A DNA stretch of 64,000 nt from Arthrobacter pigmenti (GTDB taxonomy: Bacteria; Actinomycetota; Actinomycetes; Actinomycetales; Micrococcaceae). The position numbers and the translations under genes are program-made. Below, one piece after another: positions 44,344 to 53,183 of this stretch. Location of the stretch: positions 124,001-188,000 of the forward strand of contig NZ_JAATJL010000001.1 in assembly GCF_011927905.1 (NCBI RefSeq). The letters are read 5' to 3'. The notes under the pieces were generated by a model that saw only the letters and a program-made list of their open reading frames with translations, was not told where the DNA came from and did not search any database. The stretch's first letter is position 1. Every line of letters begins with the position of its first letter.

Positions 44344-47178
44344 CTACTGGTCGAGGCTCCGCTCTTCAATCAGACGACCGTTGAGGATCCGTTCGATGGC
44401 CCGGCGGCCAACGAGCCCGGACTCTTCAAGGGTTTCATCGTCCGCACTCGGTACGTCATCAACGTAGCTCAAGTCTACGGCCCCGCGATCTGGTCGCTGC
44501 GGCCGCGCCGCTTCCGCTCGCGCGGCTTCGTCCAGCAACTGCTGGTAGCGGCTCGGTCGGGACGGAGGTTCATCCTCGAACGAGGGTTCCTGCGGACCCG
44601 GATCATCCGGATCGCGGAGTGGTTCGGAAACGCTCCAGTCGCTCGCGGGCGGGGCTTGGTGCGCGGTCTTGTCTTGGGCCTGATGCCCGGGAGCAACAGC
44701 TGGGACGGGCTCACGCTCGGTTGTCCCTTCTGCTGCAGGCCCGGCACCGCTGACGACGGCGGACGGCTGGCTTGGTACCGGCGTTTCGTCGGGAGCCCAT
44801 GTGGTCTCTGTTCGGGCTGATCCGGCGGGCGGAGCTTCCTCACCCTGCGTTGGGCGGGTGTCAGATGCGGATTCCGCAGGCGAGGGACTGCTTGAGGAAG
44901 CGGTGTGGGACGGAGATTCCGCAGGAGATGGGCGGCTTGAGGAAGCGGTGTCGGACGGAGATTCCGCAGGCGAGGGAGTGCCCGAGGAGGCGGCAGCGCT
45001 GGACGGCAGGCCCCAGGCCTCATCGACAGAGGAGGTAGTTTCCTTGGCCTGGTCCGCCGACTGCACCGGCGCAGCACCGGGACCGTCTGCCGGCTGGTCC
45101 CGGCTAGTAGGTACTTTTGGGTCGGGTTCACCCGCTGCCGCGGCACCGTCATGGATCGCTTCGATGTTGCAGTTGAGCCCGAGCACCTTATTGATGGCCT
45201 GCTTCAGGTTGTCCATGTGCTGACCGCGCTGGAACCCGAGCGCATTCCCTTGCGACGCGAACACAAGGGTGAGCTGGTTGCCGCTGAAGGCCCTCGGCTT
45301 GGCATCTGTGTTTACGTTGAGCCAGGTGCTGCGCTTGATGCTCGCCAGCTCGTCCATGATCTCCGGCCACGCGCGGCGAATCATCTCGATCTGGCCGTTG
45401 CCCTGTGGTGCGGGAGGCTGGGACGTGGAAGCCTGAGCTGAGTTCGCTGCGGCGGGCTGCGATGGCGCAGCTTGCTGTTGCGACGCGGATCGCTGGGATG
45501 CGGACTCCTCCTGGGAGTCCCCCTGCTGCGCGACGGTTGCCGCGGGAGAAGACTGCTGCGATCCCTGCTGCTGCACCGGTGACTGCTGCGTTGAGCGTGC
45601 CTGATCGCCGGACGGCGGCGTTGACTCCTGCGCCGACGCCCGCTGGCTGGCCCGCTGGGCATCTGGGGGCTGCTCTCCGGACGATTCCGGAGGAAGGCCC
45701 CATCCGCCGCCCCAGTCCGCAGCACCGGCTTCCTGCGCCGGACCTGTTGTGCGATCCAGTTTCTCTGCCGGAACGGGTGCTTCCTGCGAATCAGATGCCG
45801 AGGGGCCGGCGCTCTCACGCTGGGAATCCGACACCGAGGAGGGTGCTGCTCCGGCTCTTGAGGAAGGCGGAACCGAGGATGAAGCCGACGCCGCGGACGA
45901 ATCGGGCGCGGCAGACGGCGCCGCGGACGCTTCCGGAGGAGTCGCGGACGCTTCCGATGGAGTCGCAGGCACAGGACCCGGCGCCGTCGTCGTACTGGTT
46001 TCGGGGAGGCCACTGGCGTAGCTGAGGCGGCGTTCGATGCGGTCCACCCTCGCGAGGGTGCCCTGCTCGGACTGGTCGGCCGCGGGTAACAGGATGCGGG
46101 CGCACAGCAGTTCCAGATGGAGGCGCGGTGATGTTGCACCCGTCATCTCGGTGAGCGCGGTGTTGGTGATGTCAGCGGCACGGGAGAGCTCGGAGCGGCC
46201 CAGCTGCTGTGCCTGCGTGCGCATACGGTTCAGCTGGTCTTCCGGCACGCCGCGCAGGATGGAGGCCGCGGCGTCGGGCACTGCGTTCACGATGATCAGG
46301 TCGCGGAAACGCTCGAGCAGGTCCTCAACGAAGCGGCGCGGATCGTGGCCCGTCTGGATCACGCGGTCCACGGCACCGAAGACCGTGGCGGAATCGTCAG
46401 CGGCGACGGCGTCCACCACGTCATCGAGCAACGAAGCATGGGTGTAGCCGAGCAGGGAAACAGCAAGCTCATAGTCCAGCCCGGACGAACCGGCCCCTGC
46501 CATCAGCTGGTCCAGTACCGAGAGGGAGTCGCGGACCGAACCTCCGCCGGCACGAACAACGAGCGACAGCACACCCGGAGCCACCGGAATGTTTTCCTGG
46601 TTGCACAGCAATTCCAGATAGGCCATCAGCGGTTCGGGCGGCACCAACCGGAACGGGTAATGATGGGTGCGGGAGCGGATGGTGCCGATCACCTTGTCCG
46701 GCTCCGTGGTGGCGAAGATGAACTTGATGTGTTCCGGCGGCTCTTCGACGATCTTCAGCAGCGCGTTGAAACCCGCACTGGTGACCATGTGGGCCTCATC
46801 GATGATGAAGATCTTGTAGCGATCCCGCACCGGCGCGAAAGTTGCGCGCTCGCGGAGATCGCGGGCGTCGTCAACACCGCCGTGGGAAGCGGCGTCGATC
46901 TCGATGACGTCAAGGCTGCCTGACCCATTGCGTGCCAGTGCGACACAGCTGTCACAGGTGCCGCACGGAACCGGCGTGGGACCCTGCGCGCAGTTCAGGC
47001 AGCGGGCAAGGATTCGGGCGGAGGTGGTTTTGCCGCAGCCGCGCGGGCCGGAAAAAAGATAGGCGTGGTTGACCCGATCCTTGGAAATCGCCGTCATCAA
47101 TGGTTCGGTGACGTGCTCCTGGCCGATGACGTCGGAAAAGGTTTCCGGACGGTATCGGCGGTAAAGGGCTGTACTCAC
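44344..47178 (-). CDS. dnaX: DNA polymerase III subunit gamma/tau
   Basis: A 944-residue clamp-loader subunit. The AAA+ ATPase covers residues 1-240, with Walker A AYLFSGPRGCGKTTSARILA, a zinc site CLNCAQGPTPVPCGTCDSC, Walker B KIFIIDEAHMVTSAGFNALL and sensor 1 FIFATTEPDKVIGTIRSRTH. Domain III ends near residue 375. Then comes a Pro/Ser/Gln/Ala-rich region, a short tau-like domain around IKRSTWLNVNTDAKPRAFSG, and another low-complexity tail with three 15-residue repeats. It is longer than most DnaX. The GTG at 47176-47178 has TAGAGT (47185-47190) 6 nt upstream; this overlaps the gluQRS stop. Confidence 0.95.
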   Translation of the reverse strand: MSTALYRRYRPETFSDVIGQEHVTEPLMTAISKDRVNHAYLFSGPRGCGKTTSARILARCLNCAQGPTPVPCGTCDSCVALARNGSGSLDVIEIDAASHGGVDDARDLRERATFAPVRDRYKIFIIDEAHMVTSAGFNALLKIVEEPPEHIKFIFATTEPDKVIGTIRSRTHHYPFRLVPPEPLMAYLELLCNQENIPVAPGVLSLVVRAGGGSVRDSLSVLDQLMAGAGSSGLDYELAVSLLGYTHASLLDDVVDAVAADDSATVFGAVDRVIQTGHDPRRFVEDLLERFRDLIIVNAVPDAAASILRGVPEDQLNRMRTQAQQLGRSELSRAADITNTALTEMTGATSPRLHLELLCARILLPAADQSEQGTLARVDRIERRLSYASGLPETSTTTAPGPVPATPSEASATPPEASAAPSAAPDSSAASASSSVPPSSRAGAAPSSVSDSQRESAGPSASDSQEAPVPAEKLDRTTGPAQEAGAADWGGGWGLPPESSGEQPPDAQRASQRASAQESTPPSGDQARSTQQSPVQQQGSQQSSPAATVAQQGDSQEESASQRSASQQQAAPSQPAAANSAQASTSQPPAPQGNGQIEMIRRAWPEIMDELASIKRSTWLNVNTDAKPRAFSGNQLTLVFASQGNALGFQRGQHMDNLKQAINKVLGLNCNIEAIHDGAAAAGEPDPKVPTSRDQPADGPGAAPVQSADQAKETTSSVDEAWGLPSSAAASSGTPSPAESPSDTASSSRPSPAESPSHTASSSSPSPAESASDTRPTQGEEAPPAGSARTETTWAPDETPVPSQPSAVVSGAGPAAEGTTEREPVPAVAPGHQAQDKTAHQAPPASDWSVSEPLRDPDDPGPQEPSFEDEPPSRPSRYQQLLDEAARAEAARPQRPDRGAVDLSYVDDVPSADDETLEESGLVGRRAIERILNGRLIEERSLDQ
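44870..45000 (-). repeat. 45-bp tandem repeat in dnaX
   Basis: Three consecutive copies with a 45-bp period (marker GATTCCGCAGG at 44870, 44915 and 44960 on the + strand), encoding the 15-residue unit SPAESPSDTASSSRP and variants in the low-complexity tail of DnaX. Confidence 0.8.
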
Positions 47179-47187
47179 AGAAGAACT

Positions 47188-48108
47188 CTATCGGTTGGGT
47201 GTGGCGGCCGCGTCATCGGTGGAGGAGAGGTTGGAGGGGTCCACCACCCATGCTTCCCGGGGCAGTTGCTCGGGGTCAAACGCCTCAAGCGCAGTCTCAA
47301 GCGAGAAGTCCGGAAGGCCCAGCGAGCGGAGAATCAATGCGCGGATCTGCAGTACATCCCAGCCCTCCGCGGTGAGTGCTTCGAGGGTGACCGAACCATC
47401 CCGCTTGGCCAGCCGGCGCCCTTCCGGGTTCAGTGCCAGCGGGACGTGTGCATACTCCACCGGAGGCAGTTCGAGGAGGGATCCCAGGTACGCCTGCCGC
47501 GGCGCCGAACTCAACAGGTCCTCCCCGCGGACCACCTGGTCGATGCCCTGCTCCGCATCGTCGACGACGACGGCCAGGTTGTACGCAGGCACGCCGTCAT
47601 TGCGCACAACAACAAAGTCATCGACTGCGCCTGCGTACGTACCGTGCAGGAGGTCGCGGACCTCGTAGGAGTCGACGCAGGCACGCAGCCTGAGAGCTGC
47701 AGGCCTGACCGAGCGGGCGGCTTCCCGCTCCGACTCCGAGAGATTCCGGCAGGTACCGGGGTAGTGGCCCGGCAGGACGTGCGGTGCGGACGCGGCCTCT
47801 GCAATATCCCGCCGCGTGCAGAAGCACTCGAAAAGGCGGCCGTCGTTCCGAAGGTGCGTGACGGCGTCGTCGTAATGGTGCAGCCGCTCGCTCTGGCGGC
47901 TGACCTCGCCGTCCCAGGAAAGCCCGAGGGCGGTCAGTTCGGTGAGCTGCGCGGCTTCGGCTCCGGCGCGCACCCGGTCGAGGTCCTCGACCCGCAACAG
48001 GAATCGTCGCTCGGTGGAGCGTGCGAACAGCCACGCGAGGAGAGCCGTACGGAGGTTGCCCAGGTGCAGTTCGCCGGAAGGGCTGGGCGCGAATCGGCCG
48101 GCGGCCAC
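47188..48108 (-). CDS. gluQ: glutamyl-Q tRNA(Asp) synthetase
   Basis: A 306-residue class I synthetase-like enzyme that attaches glutamate to queuosine in tRNA-Asp. The HIGH-type motif is RFAPSPSGELHLGNLRTALL, the zinc site CFCTRRDIAEAAS with HYPGTC, and the KMSKS equivalent RRLAKRDGSVTL. It lacks the anticodon-binding domain of GltX, as the family does. The GTG at 48106-48108 has GGGAGG 6 nt upstream. It lies between the SRP RNA and dnaX. Confidence 0.93.
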   Translation of the reverse strand: MAAGRFAPSPSGELHLGNLRTALLAWLFARSTERRFLLRVEDLDRVRAGAEAAQLTELTALGLSWDGEVSRQSERLHHYDDAVTHLRNDGRLFECFCTRRDIAEAASAPHVLPGHYPGTCRNLSESEREAARSVRPAALRLRACVDSYEVRDLLHGTYAGAVDDFVVVRNDGVPAYNLAVVVDDAEQGIDQVVRGEDLLSSAPRQAYLGSLLELPPVEYAHVPLALNPEGRRLAKRDGSVTLEALTAEGWDVLQIRALILRSLGLPDFSLETALEAFDPEQLPREAWVVDPSNLSSTDDAAATPNR

Positions 48109-48137
48109 GGATAACCTCCCAGTCGCGGAAAATGAGA

Positions 48138-48227
48138 AGACCCCTCATGCACCTGCCAGAGCCCGCTTACCCTTGCTACCTTCCGGTCCTGGGGGAGTTC
48201 AACAGGATGACACCACATGAGGGGCCG
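48138..48227 (-). ncRNA. ffs: signal recognition particle RNA, small bacterial type (4.5S-like)
   Basis: On the minus strand the sequence runs through CCCCTCATG, then CCCCAGGACCGGAAGGTAGC, then AAGGGTAAG, and closes with CATGAGGGG. The GACCGGAAGG...AGCAAGGG block is the conserved domain IV loop that binds Ffh. The ends CCCCTCATG and CATGAGGGG (48216-48224 and 48141-48149) form the terminal stem. Exact ends are approximate. Location beside dnaX is usual in actinobacteria. Confidence 0.92.
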
Positions 48228-48246
48228 GGAAATAGTCTACAGGCTC

Positions 48247-49734
48247 TCAATCGAAGTGCCGAAATGCGGGCCAGAGCTCGCTCCACGGCGCAAGCGGACC
48301 GGTGCAGACGGTGATCGGCTGGCCCTGTTCCTCGTTGTCCACGCCAACTCCGTTGTCGAGCGTCGCAGCAGTTTCGCACAGCTCGAACTGCTGCGCCACG
48401 GTGCGGATCTGCCCGCCGACGATGACCGCCGTCGTCGTTCCGTCCGGTGGCACGCCCTCGAAGTACAGCTGGTTGTGGCCGCTGTAGGGCATCGGCAGCC
48501 CGAGCTCCGGCCCATAGCGCGCCATGGCCCCGGCCTCGCCGTAGTTACTGGTGATGATCACGGCAGCCTCCGGCTGTTGCCCGTACACCTCCGCGATCCG
48601 CTCCACATACGTATGCCAGCCCACCTGGTCAGCGGCGAGCTGGTTGATGTCGGGGACAGGGCTGTTTCCGAGCACGGAAACCGGCAGCAGCGGAAGTGCG
48701 ATCACCGCTGACACAACCGAATTCACGACGACGGCGGCAACCGCCCACGCGCGCCAGCCCGGACGCCCCCGGAAGAACTCCGCCACCGGCACACACCCGG
48801 CTGCGAAGAGGACCGCCAGCAGACCATAGGGATAGTAAATCTGCCCGCCTGCGGCGAAAGCGAAGACAAGGAGGAACGGGAACGCTGCCGCCAGGAACCG
48901 TGCTTTCCGCCATTGCGGGCGTCGGAACAGGGCAACCAAGCCGGCAACCCAAACGGGCACCAGCGGCGGCCCGAGCAGGAGGAAGAGGAAGGGCCACATC
49001 AGAACGCGTACCTCGCCGGCGTTGTTTTCCGTGAGTGCGGCGCCCATGGCGAGCTGCGGCCAGTCGTTCACCGCCTGGTAGATGAGGTTCGGGGAGCCGA
49101 TCACCAGCGCGACGACGGCGGCCCCCAACGCTCCCTTTGACCAGAGCATTCGTCGTGGTCCGGCAACCAGGAGCCCCAGTGCGAGGGAAATGAGCAGTCC
49201 TGCGATGAGCAACTTGTTGTACATGCTGAGGCCTACCAGGATGCCCGCGGCGAACCACCAACGGTCTTCGCCGCGGAGAATCGCACGCAGGATCAACAGG
49301 CAGACGGCGGGCCACATGAACAGATCGAACGAGGCCGTCAGCATCACGTGCCCCATCAGTAGGGGCATCGACGCGAAGGCGAAGGCCCACGCGCACAGGG
49401 TTTGAGCGTTTTTACCGCCGCCCAGCTCGCGCGTGATCAGGGCGACAACCAGAACTGAGGCCGCCGCCGCGAGGGTTGCCGGTATGCGGATGAACCAGAC
49501 CTCATCCACGATTCCGCTCAGGAACTGAACGACGAGGGGAGTAAACGGCGGCTGGTCCACATAGCCCCACGCGGGTTCGAGCATCCGGAAGTACAGCTCA
49601 TCGCGGTGGTAGCCGTACTCCCAGCTGGTGACCGTGAGGACCAGGGCCAGGGTTCCCATCGCCAGGAATACCGGCACATCTGTCCTGCGCCGGTGTTCCT
49701 GTGCCGGTCTCAGAGGCGTATGGGTGCCGTCCAT
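48247..49734 (-). CDS. GT39-type membrane glycosyltransferase (ArnT-like)
   Basis: A 495-residue GT-C enzyme with about twelve transmembrane helices. The first extracytoplasmic loop has YGYHRDELYFRMLEPAWGYV, the Asp-Glu motif of ArnT/PMT-type transferases that use polyprenyl-phosphate sugars. A C-terminal periplasmic domain of about 130 residues follows (VIITSNYGEAGAMARYGPEL). The acceptor is unknown. The ATG at 49732-49734 has CATACT (49741-49746, minus strand) 6 nt upstream and TTGGAT 17 nt before that, a complete leaderless promoter. Confidence 0.85.
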   Translation of the reverse strand: MDGTHTPLRPAQEHRRRTDVPVFLAMGTLALVLTVTSWEYGYHRDELYFRMLEPAWGYVDQPPFTPLVVQFLSGIVDEVWFIRIPATLAAAASVLVVALITRELGGGKNAQTLCAWAFAFASMPLLMGHVMLTASFDLFMWPAVCLLILRAILRGEDRWWFAAGILVGLSMYNKLLIAGLLISLALGLLVAGPRRMLWSKGALGAAVVALVIGSPNLIYQAVNDWPQLAMGAALTENNAGEVRVLMWPFLFLLLGPPLVPVWVAGLVALFRRPQWRKARFLAAAFPFLLVFAFAAGGQIYYPYGLLAVLFAAGCVPVAEFFRGRPGWRAWAVAAVVVNSVVSAVIALPLLPVSVLGNSPVPDINQLAADQVGWHTYVERIAEVYGQQPEAAVIITSNYGEAGAMARYGPELGLPMPYSGHNQLYFEGVPPDGTTTAVIVGGQIRTVAQQFELCETAATLDNGVGVDNEEQGQPITVCTGPLAPWSELWPAFRHFD

Positions 49735-49848
49735 GCCTTGAGTATGCGACAGCACGGGGATCGATCCAAGGGGTGCAGTGCTTGAGCAGATGCACTCGGA
49801 TTCGGCGGTTCACCGTTGTTTGGGTATTCTGGTATCTGCTCCAAATGA

Positions 49849-49933
49849 GGAGGATTCGCCTAGCGGCCTATGGCGCACGCCTGGAACGCGTGTTGGGTTA
49901 ACGCCCTCGGGGGTTCAAATCCCCCATCCTCCG
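49849..49933 (+). tRNA. tRNA-Ser (GGA)
   Basis: A class II tRNA of 85 nt. The acceptor stem is GGAGGAT/ATCCTCC, with discriminator G at 49933. The anticodon stem is CACGC/GCGTG with loop CTGGAAC, hence anticodon GGA. The long variable arm is TTGGGTTAACGCCCTC, and the T arm is GGGGGTTCAAATCCCCC. The 3' CCA is not encoded. Confidence 0.95.
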
Positions 49934-49940
49934 CTCTTCC

Positions 49941-49983
49941 ATATAGGTTCACCCCGGTCCATGCGACCGGGGTGAACCTGTAT
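49941..49983. terminator. bidirectional terminator after tRNA-Ser
   Basis: Arms 49941-49959 and 49965-49983 pair over 19 bp with one G-U (core AGGTTCACCCCGGTC) and a 5-nt loop. It lies 7 nt after the tRNA. Its left arm contains the TGA stop (49949-49951) and the span covers the last codons of the convergent MpaB-like gene. Confidence 0.9.
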
Positions 49984-50887
49984 GTGGTTTCCCCGCTACA
50001 CGCCGGATCCGACGCAAGGCCGCCGCCTCACTTGGCCCCTGCCGTCCCAGGCCCAGCTTGAGGACGCCCAGCACCAGCATCACTGCCGGCTTCACGGGAA
50101 GCCGTACCGGCCCCAGATGTGGCAATGTCAGCCCAAGCAGTTCGCGCTGTCGAGGTGTCAACGTGGCTACGGCGCCGGCGAACAGGATCCGATAGCCGAG
50201 TCGCTGCGACCGCGGAAGGGGCGGGCGCTTGATGTAGACCAGCGCATCCTGGACCTGATCGCTTGAAGCGAGTTCGTCGTCGTACTTGGCCAGTTGGGCT
50301 CGCAGTTCAGCAACGCTCCGCGGCGGATCGGAAACTCCCATCAGCTCACCGGCTACCGCCCACTGTTCGACGTACTCGTCAGCGCCGCCCGGGAACCGAA
50401 GCCCATACCGCTGGTGCGCCGCGAGGAAGGCGTCCGTGAACGCCAAATGAACCCAGCGCAGCAGATGCGGATCGTTTGCGCTGTAGGGGTGCTCGACGCC
50501 GTCAGCCCCGACATACGAACCGGTCACCTTCTCGTGCAGCCGACGCACCCAGCCGGAGGCGTCGCGGGCGGCATCGGTGGATCCATAGGTCACTGTAAAG
50601 ATCCAGCGGATGGTGTTGGCGAGCCGGCCCAGGGGATCGTCCCGAAAGTCGGAGTGTGCATAGACACCGGCCATCGCACCCGGGTGCAGCGCCTGCAACA
50701 GGAGCGCGCGGATGCCGCCGACAGTAGGCGTCATTGAACTGTGCACCGCCCAGACCGCGGAATCGGGGGCGAAGTAGCCGACGTCGTCGCCCTCGGCCAG
50801 TTCCTCCGTCCAGCGGGGCGGTTCAGCGCCGGCGCCGGTGAAGGTGTTCTTCAGCTCCACGCGAAGGCGGGTCAAAGGTGAGGCCAT
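49949..50887 (-). CDS. oxygenase MpaB family protein (DUF2236)
   Basis: A 312-residue protein of the DUF2236/MpaB family, many of which are heme-dependent oxygenases (Lcp latex-clearing proteins are relatives). The family pattern is visible: TVGGIRALLLQALHPGAMAG with a His, DPLGRLANTIRWIFTVTYGS, and HLLRWVHLAFTDAFLAAHQR. The substrate is unknown. CATACT (50894-50899, minus strand) lies 6 nt before the ATG, so the mRNA is likely leaderless. The C-terminal codons lie in the tRNA-Ser terminator. Confidence 0.88.
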   Translation of the reverse strand: MASPLTRLRVELKNTFTGAGAEPPRWTEELAEGDDVGYFAPDSAVWAVHSSMTPTVGGIRALLLQALHPGAMAGVYAHSDFRDDPLGRLANTIRWIFTVTYGSTDAARDASGWVRRLHEKVTGSYVGADGVEHPYSANDPHLLRWVHLAFTDAFLAAHQRYGLRFPGGADEYVEQWAVAGELMGVSDPPRSVAELRAQLAKYDDELASSDQVQDALVYIKRPPLPRSQRLGYRILFAGAVATLTPRQRELLGLTLPHLGPVRLPVKPAVMLVLGVLKLGLGRQGPSEAAALRRIRRVAGKPHTGSPRSHGPG

Positions 50888-50989
50888 GGCTCCAGTATGC
50901 GGCGTATCGGCGCGCGGGGCAGCCCATCCGATCCGGCCCCGTCAACGAACCTGTTGGCGACTTGCACAACCATCGAAGAAGGAGCCCGC

Positions 50990-51484
50990 GTGCCCGCCCA
51001 GAACCTGCACGACATCCCATTGACCATGATCGACGGCTCCGAACGGAGCTTCGGCGAATTCAAGGGCAAGACCGTGCTGGTGGTGAATGTGGCCTCCCAG
51101 TGCGGTTTCACGCCGCAGTACAAGGCACTTGAGAAGCTTTACCGAAAGTACGCCGGGAAGGACTTCGTGGTGCTTGGCGTACCGAGCAACCAGTTCCTCA
51201 GTCAGGAACCTGGCACGGACGAAGATATTCAGGCCTTCTGCTCGAGCACCTTCGACGTGACCTTCCCGCTGACCAGGAAGACCGACGTCCGCGGCCGCAA
51301 CCAGCATCCGCTCTACGCCGAGCTCACCAAGTTCAAGAACGGCATCCTGCCGGGTTTTGTGAAATGGAACTTCGAGAAATTCCTGGTGAACGACGACGGC
51401 GCCGTGGTCGCGCGGTTCGCCCCCACAGTCGAGCCGGACTCGGAGGAAGTGGTCACCGCGATCGAGAAGACGCTTACGCCCTGA
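50990..51484 (+). CDS. glutathione peroxidase-family thiol peroxidase (Cys type)
   Basis: A 164-residue peroxidase. Peroxidatic Cys38 is in VVNVASQCGFTPQY, with Gln68 in VLGVPSNQFLSQEPG and Trp126-Asn127 in FVKWNFEKFLV, the catalytic tetrad. Cys84 may resolve. Actinobacteria lack glutathione, so the electron donor is probably thioredoxin or mycothiol-linked; this is inference. The GTG at 50990 has AAGGAG 5 nt upstream; an in-frame ATG at 50897 would add 31 residues unlike the family. Confidence 0.93.
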   Translation: MPAQNLHDIPLTMIDGSERSFGEFKGKTVLVVNVASQCGFTPQYKALEKLYRKYAGKDFVVLGVPSNQFLSQEPGTDEDIQAFCSSTFDVTFPLTRKTDVRGRNQHPLYAELTKFKNGILPGFVKWNFEKFLVNDDGAVVARFAPTVEPDSEEVVTAIEKTLTP

Positions 51485-51492
51485 CCCTCCCG

Positions 51493-51554
51493 CATCGAGT
51501 CAGTAGCAATGACCAGAATCCGGCGGGAAGTTAGTTATTCCTGCTGACTCGATG
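51493..51554. terminator. convergent terminator hairpin
   Basis: CATCGAGTCAG (51493-51503) and CTGACTCGATG (51544-51554) form an 11-bp perfect stem that can extend by three pairs. The loop is long (about 34-40 nt). It lies 8 nt after the peroxidase stop, and its right arm encodes the last Ser-Ser-Ser-Gln codons of the convergent HAD gene. Confidence 0.75.
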
Positions 51555-52425
51555 AGGTGAGTAGCGTGTCGGCGCAGCGAAGCAGGAAGGCGGCGCCGGC
51601 GTCGTCGTGCGTGAGATCGCCCTCCGTGAGGACGGGGTAGGGCTTCTCCGGCACCCCGTCAGCGGGCCGCACGTCCACGTGCGCCACGCTGTAGCCGTGT
51701 TCGTGCAGGTAGTCGGCCATGGCGTAGTCGGTCCGGGAATCTCCGACCGTGCGCCAGTGAAGCGGGATATCCCCGTCCAGCAACCCCAGCGCGCGCTCCG
51801 CGCCGAGGTCCTTGCCTACCCGTACCGATTCGATGTCAGTGGAGATGATGGTGGGGTCCACGCGGTAGTCGATGCTGTCATCGCTGTCCGGGAGATGGTG
51901 CGAGAGCCGGCAGACGCCCATGTCGAAATGCTGCATGAGCCCAAGCACTGCTTCGTCGAACGGGCCTTGCCGGTCCAGGTAGTCCTCGTTGCCGACGTCC
52001 ACCCGCTGCTCGATCGAGACCATGGCCCGCTTGGTCTCGTCGAAGAACATGTGGTCCGCGAACTGCTCTTCCACGAGCCGGCGCACCGCATCACCGAACT
52101 CGGCGGGCAGCGCGAGGCTCTCATCGACCTGCAGCTCGGTAGGCCCATCGGCGCTGAAGCTGAACCACGTAGAGCCCTTCTCGCAGATGGCATGGAACGT
52201 AATGCCGTCCGGGATGCCGGCAGCGAGCATCGGCGTCATGACCTCATCGCGGATGAACGCATCCGAGCGCCCGGTGTTGAAGATGACCGGCCATCCGGCG
52301 CCGGCCAGAACCAGCAGCGCGTTGATGATTTCCGGGCGGACCGTCCGTGAGACGGGGCTGGCAACCGGCCCGTCGACGTCGAGCAGCAGGCCCATCGGAG
52401 CAGAAACAGGTACGGAGGAAGTCAC
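51535..52425 (-). CDS. HAD-superfamily hydrolase (sucrose-phosphatase-like)
   Basis: A 296-residue phosphatase-like protein. HAD motif I is MGLLLDVDGPVAS (DxDG), motif II VIFNTGRSDAF, the Lys in VGKDLGAERALGLL and motif III TVGDSRTDYAMADYL. A cap domain lies between. The substrate is unknown. The GTG at 52423-52425 lies 6 nt after GATACT (52432-52437, minus strand), so the mRNA is likely leaderless; a longer reading frame upstream looks non-coding. Confidence 0.85.
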   Translation of the reverse strand: MTSSVPVSAPMGLLLDVDGPVASPVSRTVRPEIINALLVLAGAGWPVIFNTGRSDAFIRDEVMTPMLAAGIPDGITFHAICEKGSTWFSFSADGPTELQVDESLALPAEFGDAVRRLVEEQFADHMFFDETKRAMVSIEQRVDVGNEDYLDRQGPFDEAVLGLMQHFDMGVCRLSHHLPDSDDSIDYRVDPTIISTDIESVRVGKDLGAERALGLLDGDIPLHWRTVGDSRTDYAMADYLHEHGYSVAHVDVRPADGVPEKPYPVLTEGDLTHDDAGAAFLLRCADTLLTSSSQQE

Positions 52426-52556
52426 CGCCCCAGTATCCGGCGAACAGCGCGCCCGCACGAAATCCGTGACGGGGACGCGGTGCTGCAGGGTTTCCCCAAG
52501 GTTACAAACCGACAATGACAGCCTGCAGCATCCACGCGAGACAGCAAAGGCAAGCG

Positions 52557-53183
52557 ATGACATTCGAGGACATCGCGGCGGCCGGGCGGGATGCGGCTGA
52601 CCTATTGCCTGGGGAGGCAGCCGATAATCCCAACGGGCTGACGCGGAGAATATTTGGCATCCTGATCGGTGCCGGCACGGTAGGCGCCGTAGCGGGGTGG
52701 ACCATAGTGTCCGCAACCGGCGGAACCGAGGAGGTTCCGACGTCGTTCGGTGCCGTTCGCATAGTGGCCGCCGAGCGGCAGGCTCGCCTGGCGGGAACGA
52801 ACCCGGGCGCCGACGCCTCCCACACACCACACAGCGGAGGCCCGCCCGGATCGAGTCTCCAGCCCTTCAACCACACCTGGGGGGAGCATCTGGCCGTGAA
52901 GCTGGAGGTACGCAACACCTCAGGGCGGAACGTGCTCTTCGCTGCCGGGCAGCTCCGGCTGATGGTCGGGGAATCCATCACCGTGACCAATCGCGCCGCG
53001 GACGTGCTGAAGGACGTCCTGGCCGCAGGTTCCAGCCGCAGCTACTGGATCAGCTACCTGGTTCCGATCGGGGCAAACCGGCTGGCGGGACAGTTCATCG
53101 ACCCCCGGGGTGACGGGCCGCTGACCCTCGCCCTACCGAATATTTCCCTGCGACCCGGCTCCCTGGAGGGTGACCATGCCTGA
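52557..53183 (+). CDS. membrane-anchored protein, first gene of multicopper oxidase operon
   Basis: A 208-residue protein starting MTFEDIAAAGRDAADLLPGE. One transmembrane helix lies at about residues 30-50 (GILIGAGTVGAVAGWTIVSA). The outer domain is cupredoxin-like in look: LAVKLEVRNTSGRNVLFAAG, LRLMVGESITVTNRA and RSYWISYLVP, with few His and no copper-site motif (no C-H-M set). AAAGG precedes the ATG at 52557. It overlaps the next gene by 8 bp. A role as membrane anchor or assembly partner for the two oxidase subunits is inference. Confidence 0.72.
   Translation: MTFEDIAAAGRDAADLLPGEAADNPNGLTRRIFGILIGAGTVGAVAGWTIVSATGGTEEVPTSFGAVRIVAAERQARLAGTNPGADASHTPHSGGPPGSSLQPFNHTWGEHLAVKLEVRNTSGRNVLFAAGQLRLMVGESITVTNRAADVLKDVLAAGSSRSYWISYLVPIGANRLAGQFIDPRGDGPLTLALPNISLRPGSLEGDHA

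Noticed and set aside
44870..45000. CRISPR-like regular spacing of 45-bp units
   Set aside because: The units are tandem in-frame coding repeats within dnaX with no unique spacers and no cas genes nearby.
44344..47178. Programmed frameshift in dnaX producing a short gamma subunit
   Set aside because: I see no slippery A-rich heptamer with a following stem comparable to that of E. coli.
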